From Prauserella salsuginis (GTDB lineage Bacteria; Actinomycetota; Actinomycetes; Mycobacteriales; Pseudonocardiaceae): DNA of 64,000 nucleotides. Both the position numbers and the translations under genes were made by a program. Positions 58,238 to 64,000 of the stretch are shown one piece after another. Where the stretch lies: NCBI RefSeq assembly GCF_024648885.1, contig NZ_JANBBF010000009.1, forward strand, positions 868,001 through 932,000, written 5' to 3'. The notes beneath the pieces are model-generated. The model did no database searches. It was not told the DNA's origin and saw nothing but the letters and a program-made list of their open reading frames with translations. Every line of letters begins with the position of its first letter. The first letter of the stretch is position 1.

Positions 58238-59771
58238 CGAGAGCCGATCCGGTTCCTCCGACTCCGCCCGGCGGAGCGACGACCGGAACCGGAGGAAACG
58301 CACCGAACGCGGATTCGCGGCGGTCCGTACCGCACTGACCGCGTGGCTGTCGCGTCCGCTGGCGGACTTCCACCTGATCCTCGCCGTCTGCGGGCTGCTC
58401 ATGGTGATCGGCACCGTGATGGTGCTGTCGGCGTCGTCGGTCTCGTCCTACGACCCGGGCAACGCAGGCAGTGTGTACGCCCTGTTCCAGCGGCATCTGG
58501 TGTTCGCGGCCGTCGGCGCTGTCGTGTTCTGGCTGGGCGTGCGCATCCCGTTGCCGCGGATCCGGACGCTCTCGCCCGCGGCGATGGTGGTCACGCTGGG
58601 GCTGCTGGCGCTCGTGCTCACCCCGCTGGGCAGCGAACAGAACGGTTCCCAGGGCTGGTTCGTCGTCGGGCCGCTCTCGCTGCAGCCGGTGGAGCTCGGC
58701 AAGGTCGTGCTCACGCTGTGGGGCGCACACATCCTCGTGACCAAATACCAGGTGCTCCATCAGTGGCGGCACCTGCTGGTGCCGGTGGTACCCGGGGCGC
58801 TGCTGATGTGCGCACTCGTGATGGCACAACCCGACCTCGGTGGCACCGTGCCGCTCGGCATCGTGCTCATCGCCCTGCTGTGGTTCGCAGGAGCGCCGAA
58901 ACGGTTGTTCGGCATCGTGCTGGCCTCCGGTGTCGCGGGGGCGGTGGTGCTCGCACTGATCGCCGACTACCGGCTCGACCGGGTCATGACGTTCCTCAAC
59001 CCCGGCGCCGACCCGCTCGGCAAGGGGATGCAGGCCAACCAGGCGCTGTACGCGCTCGCCGACGGCGGGCTGTTCGGCAAGGGCCTCGGGCAGGGCCAGT
59101 CGAAATGGATGTACCTGCCGAACGTGCAGCACGACTTCATCTTCGCGCTGATCGGGGAGGAGCTCGGGTTCGTCGGCTGTATCGTCGTGATCGGCCTGTT
59201 CGGACTGCTGACCTTCGTGGGCCTGCGCATCGCGATGCGCAACCTGGACCCGTGGATCCGGATCGTCGCCGGGACACTGACCGTGTCGATCGTGTCGCAG
59301 GCCGCTATCAACATCGGCTACGTCGTCGGACTGCTCCCCGTCACGGGCGTGACACTGCCGATGATTTCCTACGGTGGCACCTCGCTCCTGATGACGATGC
59401 TGCTGTTCGGCCTCCTCGCCAACTGTGCGCGGCACGAACCGGAGGCCGTGGCCGCGTTGCGCACCCAGGGGCCGGGTAAGTTCGGACGTCTGATGCGGTT
59501 GCCCGCCCCGGACCCGTACCGGCCTCCCGCCACGCGGCGCGGCGGCTCGAGGGGCGGTGGCCGCGGTCAAGGCGGAACCCGGTCGTCGGGAGCCAAGGCA
59601 GGCCGGCCGGCCACCCGTGGGGCGCGGTCGGCGTCGGCGCCCGACCGGCGCGGTGCAGCGCCGGAGTACGGTCGCCGCAGCCGCGGTGAATCGGCGCGCG
59701 GCGGACCGCGCAGGCCGAAACCGGACCGTTCCACGGGAACCAGTCGATCGACACGGAGAGGACGCAGGTGA
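58224..59771 (+). CDS. ftsW: SEDS peptidoglycan polymerase FtsW
   Basis: FtsW polymerises septal glycan strands from lipid II with its partner PBP. The 515-residue protein has a cytoplasmic N-terminus of about 45 residues, ten helices ([20 protein letters not shown] onward) and the SEDS motifs AQPDLGG and [20 protein letters not shown] (about 295), plus [19 protein letters not shown] basic Gly/Arg-rich tail of about 85 residues is long, as in many actinobacteria. Its partner ftsI is not adjacent in this genome segment. GTG 58224 overlaps murD; the stop overlaps murG. Confidence 0.96.
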   Translation: MTAIDESRSGSSDSARRSDDRNRRKRTERGFAAVRTALTAWLSRPLADFHLILAVCGLLMVIGTVMVLSASSVSSYDPGNAGSVYALFQRHLVFAAVGAVVFWLGVRIPLPRIRTLSPAAMVVTLGLLALVLTPLGSEQNGSQGWFVVGPLSLQPVELGKVVLTLWGAHILVTKYQVLHQWRHLLVPVVPGALLMCALVMAQPDLGGTVPLGIVLIALLWFAGAPKRLFGIVLASGVAGAVVLALIADYRLDRVMTFLNPGADPLGKGMQANQALYALADGGLFGKGLGQGQSKWMYLPNVQHDFIFALIGEELGFVGCIVVIGLFGLLTFVGLRIAMRNLDPWIRIVAGTLTVSIVSQAAINIGYVVGLLPVTGVTLPMISYGGTSLLMTMLLFGLLANCARHEPEAVAALRTQGPGKFGRLMRLPAPDPYRPPATRRGGSRGGGRGQGGTRSSGAKAGRPATRGARSASAPDRRGAAPEYGRRSRGESARGGPRRPKPDRSTGTSRSTRRGRR

Positions 59772-60904
59772 GCCAGCCCGACACCGGTGCGGAGAAGACA
59801 CCGGCACGCACCGCGCCGACGGTTGTGGTCGCAGGGGGCGGCACGGCCGGCCACATCGAGCCCGCGCTCGCATTGGCCGACGCGGTCACGCGGCTCCGGC
59901 CGGACGCGAAGGTAGTCGCGCTGGGCACCGAGCGCGGCCTGGAGACCACGCTGGTGCCGGACCGCGGCTACCCGCTGGAGCTGATCCCGCCGGTGCCGAT
60001 GCCGCGCAAGCCGACGGCGGAGCTGCTGCGGCTCCCGCTGAAGGTCCGCGACGCGGTCAGGCGCACGCGTGAGGTGCTCGACCGGGTCGGCGCCGATGTC
60101 GTCGTCGGCTTCGGCGGGTACGTCGCGTTGCCCGCCTACCTGGCCGCACGCGGGCGGACACCCATCGTCGTGCACGAGGCCAACAAGCATCCGGGCCTGG
60201 CCAACAAGATCGGCGCCCGGCTCGCCGCGAAGGTCGCCGCGGCCGTGCCCGGGACACCGCTGCCGGGCGCCGAGGTCGTCGGCATCCCGCTGCGGCACTC
60301 GATCACCTCCCTCGACCGCTCCGCCCTGCGTGCCGAGGCGCGCGCCCACTTCGGACTGGACCCCGACGCGCCGACCGTGCTGGCCTTCGGCGGTTCGCAG
60401 GGCGCGCGGTCCATCAACGAGGCCGTGTCCGGAGCCGCGCAGACGTTCGCCGAGGCCGGTGTCGGTGTGCTGCACGCACACGGCCCGAAGAACTCCGTCG
60501 CGGTGCGCGAATTCCCCGGCGCTCCGGCGTACGTGCCGGTGCCGTACCTGGAACGGATGGACCTCGCCTATGCCGCGGCGGACCTGGTGCTGTGCCGATC
60601 GGGTGCGATGACGGTCGCCGAGGTGTCCGCCGTCGGCCTGCCCGCGGTGTTCGTCCCGCTGCCGCACGGCAATGGTGAGCAGGCGCTCAACGCCGAACCC
60701 GCGGTGCACGCGGGAGCCGGTCTGCTGGTCGCCGACGAGGCGCTGACGCCGGAGGCGATCGCCGAACAGGTGATCCCGCTGGTGACCGACACCGAGCGGC
60801 TCGCGAAGATGAGCGCGGCCGCCGTCGGGCTGGGCCACGGCGCGGCCGACGAAACACTGGCGCGGATGGTCTTGGAGGCCGGGGGACATGGCGATGGCAA
60901 CTGA
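59768..60904 (+). CDS. murG: Lipid II synthase MurG (GT28)
   Basis: MurG transfers GlcNAc to lipid I on the inner face of the membrane. The 378-residue GT-B enzyme has the acceptor-site motif [16 protein letters not shown] (about 18-33), [16 protein letters not shown] and [20 protein letters not shown], and the donor region [24 protein letters not shown] with [11 protein letters not shown]. The start GTG 59768 overlaps ftsW; its end overlaps murC. Confidence 0.96.
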   Translation: MSQPDTGAEKTPARTAPTVVVAGGGTAGHIEPALALADAVTRLRPDAKVVALGTERGLETTLVPDRGYPLELIPPVPMPRKPTAELLRLPLKVRDAVRRTREVLDRVGADVVVGFGGYVALPAYLAARGRTPIVVHEANKHPGLANKIGARLAAKVAAAVPGTPLPGAEVVGIPLRHSITSLDRSALRAEARAHFGLDPDAPTVLAFGGSQGARSINEAVSGAAQTFAEAGVGVLHAHGPKNSVAVREFPGAPAYVPVPYLERMDLAYAAADLVLCRSGAMTVAEVSAVGLPAVFVPLPHGNGEQALNAEPAVHAGAGLLVADEALTPEAIAEQVIPLVTDTERLAKMSAAAVGLGHGAADETLARMVLEAGGHGDGN

Positions 60905-62342
60905 CACACCCGAGGAGGCCGGCATGAACGCCGTCGCGTCGCGGCCGCCCGAGGTGCTGCTGCGGGCGCACCTGATCGGCATCGGCGGTGCCGGCATGAG
61001 CGGCATCGCGCGGATCCTGCTGGCCAGGGGCGCGCAGGTGTCCGGCTCCGACGCGAAGGAGTCGCGGGCCTTTCTGACCCTGCGTGCGCAGGGTGCGCAC
61101 ATCGCGGTCGGACAGTCCGCCGAGAATCTCGACCTCGCCGGAAGTGAACCGACCGCCGTGATCGTGTCGACGGCGATCCGCGACGACAACCCCGAACTGG
61201 CGGCCGCGCGTTCCCGCGGCATCCCGGTGCTGCACCGCGCGGAGGCACTGGCCGAGCTGATGGCGGGACACCGCGTCGCGTGCATCGCCGGCACCCACGG
61301 CAAGACGTCGACGACGTCGATGCTCACCGTGGCGCTGCAGCACTGCAGGCTCGATCCGTCGTTCGCGATCGGCGGCGACCTCAACGAGTCCGGAGCGAAC
61401 GCCCATCACGGCGAGGGCGGCGTGTTCGTCGCGGAGGCCGACGAGAGCGACGGTTCGTTCCTGAGCTACACGCCGGACGTGGCGGTCGTGACGAACGTCG
61501 AGCCCGACCACCTCGACCACCACGGCACCGTCGAGGCCTACATCGCGGTGTTCACCGAGTTCCTCCACCGGATCGCGCCGGGCGGCGCGCTCGTGGTGTG
61601 TGCCGACGACGCGGCCGCCGCCGAGCTGGCGGTCCGCGCCGAGGCGGCGGGCGTGCGCGTGCTGCGGTACGGCCGGTCGGCGACCGGAGAGCACGACGCG
61701 CGGGTCGTGACCTACGAGCCGGCGGACGAGGGCGGCACGGTGCGCCTCGCGCTCGGCGGCGAGGAACTCGAGGTCCGGGTGACCGTGCCGGGCGAGCACA
61801 TGGCGTTCAACGCCGTGGCCGCGCTGTTGGCGGGCCTGGAGCTGGGCGCCCCGGTCGACGGGATGCTCGCGGGCCTCGCCGTGTTCGGTGGTGTGCGCAG
61901 GCGGTTCGAGTTCAAGGGCCGTGCCGCGGACGTGCGCGTCTACGACGACTACGCCCACCACCCGACCGAAGTCGATGCCCAGCTGCGGGCGGTGCGGCAC
62001 GCCGCGGGGACCGGCAGGGTCGTGGTCGTGTTCCAGCCGCACCTCTACTCCCGCACCGAGGCGTTCGCGAGCGAGTTCGCCGAGGCGCTCGGCCTGGCCG
62101 ACGAGGTGATCCTGCTCGACGTCTACGGCGCGCGGGAGGAACCGAAGCCGGGCGTGAGCGGCGAACTCATCGCCGAGCGGATCACCGGTGCCGCCGTGCA
62201 CTACGAGCCGGCCTTCGACCGTGCCACCGTGCTCGCGGCCGACCTCGTCAAGCCGGGCGATCTGCTGGTGACCATGGGCGCGGGCGACGTGACGCAACTC
62301 GGCCCGGAGATCCTCGCCGAGCTGGACCGTCGCGGGACCTGA
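60888..62342 (+). CDS. murC: UDP-MurNAc L-Ala ligase MurC
   Basis: MurC adds L-alanine to UDP-MurNAc, the first amino acid of the stem peptide. The 484-residue Mur ligase has [20 protein letters not shown], the P-loop [36 protein letters not shown] and the [17 protein letters not shown] motif. The start is ATG 60888, overlapping murG by 17 bp; an ATG at 60924 with GAGGAGG 6 bp upstream is an equally plausible start that loses 12 residues. ftsQ follows 20 bp after the stop. Confidence 0.95.
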   Translation: MAMATDTPEEAGMNAVASRPPEVLLRAHLIGIGGAGMSGIARILLARGAQVSGSDAKESRAFLTLRAQGAHIAVGQSAENLDLAGSEPTAVIVSTAIRDDNPELAAARSRGIPVLHRAEALAELMAGHRVACIAGTHGKTSTTSMLTVALQHCRLDPSFAIGGDLNESGANAHHGEGGVFVAEADESDGSFLSYTPDVAVVTNVEPDHLDHHGTVEAYIAVFTEFLHRIAPGGALVVCADDAAAAELAVRAEAAGVRVLRYGRSATGEHDARVVTYEPADEGGTVRLALGGEELEVRVTVPGEHMAFNAVAALLAGLELGAPVDGMLAGLAVFGGVRRRFEFKGRAADVRVYDDYAHHPTEVDAQLRAVRHAAGTGRVVVVFQPHLYSRTEAFASEFAEALGLADEVILLDVYGAREEPKPGVSGELIAERITGAAVHYEPAFDRATVLAADLVKPGDLLVTMGAGDVTQLGPEILAELDRRGT

Positions 62343-62362
62343 TCGGCGAACGGACTCCGGAC

Positions 62363-63187
62363 ATGACCAGCACGAGCCGGCGGAGGCCGCGCAGGGACGA
62401 CGATGCCCCCACGCGGCCTGCCAGGGCGGCCCAACGACGCGGTCGTCCCGCTTCCGGACAGCGGGACAGGGCAGCGCCGGGCCGCACCGCCGCGCAGGCG
62501 GCGACGGGTTTCGTGTCGCGGGCGCGCGCGTTGCGGCGGCGTTGGATCGCGGTGCTGAGCGTGCTCACGGTGCTCGGCCTGGCCTACGTGCTGCTGTTCA
62601 CGTCATTGCTGGGTGTGCGGTCGGTCGAGGTGACCGGGAATCGTGACGTCGCGGCGGACCGGGTGCGTCAGGTGGCCGAAGTGCCCGAGCGGCGCGCGAT
62701 GCTCCGCGTCGACACCGACGCGATCGCCGAACGGGTCGCCGAGATCCCCGGTGTCGCGACCGTCGATGTCTCCCGGTCCTGGCCGTCGACGATCGAGATC
62801 GCGGTCACCGAACGCGCCCCCGCCGGGGTGTACGACACCGGCTCGACGCTGTACCTCGTCGACACCGGCGGGGTGGTGTACAAGGAGATTTCCAAGCGGC
62901 CCCAAGGACTTCCGGAGTTCAAGATGTCCGAAGTGGGCGTCGGCAACGCCGAGACCCGTGCGGTGATCGCGGTGCGCAAGGCGTTGCCGAAACAGCTGCG
63001 GGACAAGGTCACGCAGTGGCGCGCGGACTCGCCGGGCAGCGTCGAGTTCACGCTCCGCAGCGGCAAGTCGGTGCGGTGGGGCGATGCGTCGGACAGCGAG
63101 AGCAAGGCGAAGGTCCTCGGCGCGCTGATGACCCGGCCCGGCAAGGTCTACGACGTGTCGAGCCCCGAACTGCCGACCGTGTCCTGA
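62363..63187 (+). CDS. ftsQ: Divisome protein FtsQ/DivIB
   Basis: FtsQ links divisome parts and regulates septal synthesis. The 274-residue protein has a basic cytoplasmic tail (1-60, very Arg-rich), one membrane helix (about 62-82, WIAVLSVLTVLGLAYVLLF), an extracytoplasmic POTRA domain (about 84-160, VRSVEVTGNRDVAADRVRQV and DVSRSWPSTIEIAVTER) and the FtsQ domain ending PGKVYDVSSP. The start ATG 62363 follows murC by 20 bp; the frame upstream of it is a shadow. Confidence 0.93.
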   Translation: MTSTSRRRPRRDDDAPTRPARAAQRRGRPASGQRDRAAPGRTAAQAATGFVSRARALRRRWIAVLSVLTVLGLAYVLLFTSLLGVRSVEVTGNRDVAADRVRQVAEVPERRAMLRVDTDAIAERVAEIPGVATVDVSRSWPSTIEIAVTERAPAGVYDTGSTLYLVDTGGVVYKEISKRPQGLPEFKMSEVGVGNAETRAVIAVRKALPKQLRDKVTQWRADSPGSVEFTLRSGKSVRWGDASDSESKAKVLGALMTRPGKVYDVSSPELPTVS

Positions 63188-63478
63188 CGGCCGCGCCGCA
63201 TCCGGTGTCCGACCGGTTTTCCGTTGTGCGGCAACGCGGTCAGGGCAGCCGAGACGCCGGCCGCGCGGTGGTGCAAATAACGCCCGACGTGGTGCAAACA
63301 TCCGGCGACACGCGGCGTGGCGCCTGGATTCGGGCCCGCGCGATGCATACCGTCCTACCGCAACGTTGGTAGTTGACATAAGTCTGACCCTCAACTTGAG
63401 GTTGAGGGTTTCCGGGAGTCCGAGGTCGACATCCAGCGCGAGCCAGGGACAAGCACCACGATCAGGAAGGCGAACCCG
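63188..63478 (+). other. ftsQ-ftsZ intergenic control region
   Basis: 291 bp without a gene. Contents: two GTGGTGCAAA direct repeats (63268-63277, 63289-63298) 21 bp apart; a TTGACA -35-like hexamer at 63373-63378; and an inverted repeat at 63388-63408. AGGAAGG at 63464-63470 is the ftsZ ribosome-binding site. I see no terminator hairpin here. Confidence 0.7.
63388..63408. promoter_or_regulatory. Inverted repeat upstream of ftsZ, near promoter -35
   Basis: CCCTCAAC-TTGAG-GTTGAGGG, an 8-bp perfect inverted repeat with a 5-bp centre, 9 bp after a TTGACA -35-like hexamer. It includes the inner palindrome CTCAACTTGAG. Position suggests an operator or an RNA hairpin in the ftsZ leader. No factor is assigned. 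Confidence 0.6.
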
Positions 63479-64000
63479 ATGACGCCCCCGCACAATTACC
63501 TCGCGGTGATCAAGGTCGTCGGTATCGGCGGCGGCGGCGTGAACGCCGTGAACCGCATGATCGAGGTCGGCCTCAAAGGTGTCGAGTTCATCGCGGTGAA
63601 CACCGACGCCCAGGCACTGCTGATGTCCGACGCGGACGTCAAGCTCGACATCGGCCGGGAACTGACCCGGGGACTCGGTGCGGGCGCCGCCCCCGACGTC
63701 GGCCAGCAGGCGGCCGAGGACCATCGGGAGGAGATCGAAGAGGTCCTCAAGGGCGCCGACATGGTGTTCGTGACCGCGGGTGAGGGCGGCGGCACCGGCA
63801 CCGGCGGTGCCCCGGTCGTCGCGCAGATCGCCCGCAAGCTCGGCGCACTGACCATCGGTGTGGTCACGAGGCCCTTCTCGTTCGAGGGCAAACGGCGCGG
63901 AAAGCAGGCCGAGGACGGGATACAGGAGCTGCGCAACGAGTGCGACACGCTCATCGTCATCCCGAACGACCGGCTGCTGCAGCTCGGCGACATCGGTGTC
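63479..64000 (+). CDS. ftsZ: Cell-division GTPase FtsZ (N-terminal part)
   Basis: FtsZ is the tubulin-like GTPase that forms the division ring. The window ends after 174 codons. [15 protein letters not shown] (about 13-27) and the tubulin signature GGGTGTGG (103-110) are present, as are VNTDAQAL and [34 protein letters not shown] and NDRLLQLGD continue the GTPase domain. Start ATG 63479 follows AGGAAGG by 8 bp. The 291-bp upstream region, unlike the tightly packed genes before it, indicates a dedicated promoter. The 3' end is cut off by the window. Confidence 0.97.
   Translation, partial: MTPPHNYLAVIKVVGIGGGGVNAVNRMIEVGLKGVEFIAVNTDAQALLMSDADVKLDIGRELTRGLGAGAAPDVGQQAAEDHREEIEEVLKGADMVFVTAGEGGGTGTGGAPVVAQIARKLGALTIGVVTRPFSFEGKRRGKQAEDGIQELRNECDTLIVIPNDRLLQLGDIGV

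Overview
The window is a GC-rich, densely coding chromosomal segment of an actinobacterium. The mix of an IdeR/DtxR iron regulator, a class II ribonucleotide reductase with NrdR, a six-gene Mce importer, a meso-DAP type MurE and frequent GTG starts with 4-bp GTGA/ATGA overlaps points to the Pseudonocardiales (a Saccharomonospora- or Amycolatopsis-like organism). The family assignment is inference; no rRNA, tRNA, CRISPR, phage or insertion sequence is visible.

Left third (1-16.8 kb), mostly housekeeping: a 5'-truncated MFS transporter remnant, a winged-helix regulator, hflX, a secreted propeller-like protein, lexA divergent from a LysM division suppressor (two SOS boxes between them), then nrdR-nrdJ behind an unusual array of four CCACA motifs spaced exactly 32 bp. 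A secreted lysozyme-like protein, an oligopeptidase B-like/beta-lactamase-fold gene pair, a secreted X-Pro dipeptidyl-peptidase and a DUF4192 protein follow.

16.8-25.4 kb: ideR, galK and galE lie in one direction, with ideR and galK translationally coupled. Running the other way are a rhodanese and a lysine deacetylase (acuC) directly followed by a GNAT/acyl-CoA-synthetase fusion acetyltransferase, which together look like an eraser/writer pair for protein acetylation.

25.4-52.3 kb: a steroid uptake and degradation island. Leftward fadE26-fadE27-fadD17 (sterol side-chain activation and dehydrogenation) face a rightward run of about 15 kb: alcohol dehydrogenase, SDR, aldehyde dehydrogenase, SDR, yrbE4A-yrbE4B, mce4A-F and two Mce-associated proteins. 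Next comes an unexplained module of a GT4 glycosyltransferase, a methyltransferase, a toroid-fold (prenyltransferase/cyclase-like) protein and a convergent second methyltransferase, then a flavoprotein-ferredoxin-kstD operon. Three palindromes fitting TnnAACnnGTTnnA exactly and one degenerate copy sit in the fadE26/adh intergenic region, before the glycosyltransferase, and between the second methyltransferase and the kstD operon. I infer that one KstR-type repressor controls the whole island, including the glycosyltransferase module.

52.6-64 kb: the division and cell-wall (dcw) cluster murE-murF-mraY-murD-ftsW-murG-murC-ftsQ-ftsZ, almost all overlapping. It runs off the right edge inside ftsZ. 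The genes that normally precede murE (mraZ, rsmH, ftsL, ftsI) are absent and the steroid island abuts it, so the cluster is split here.
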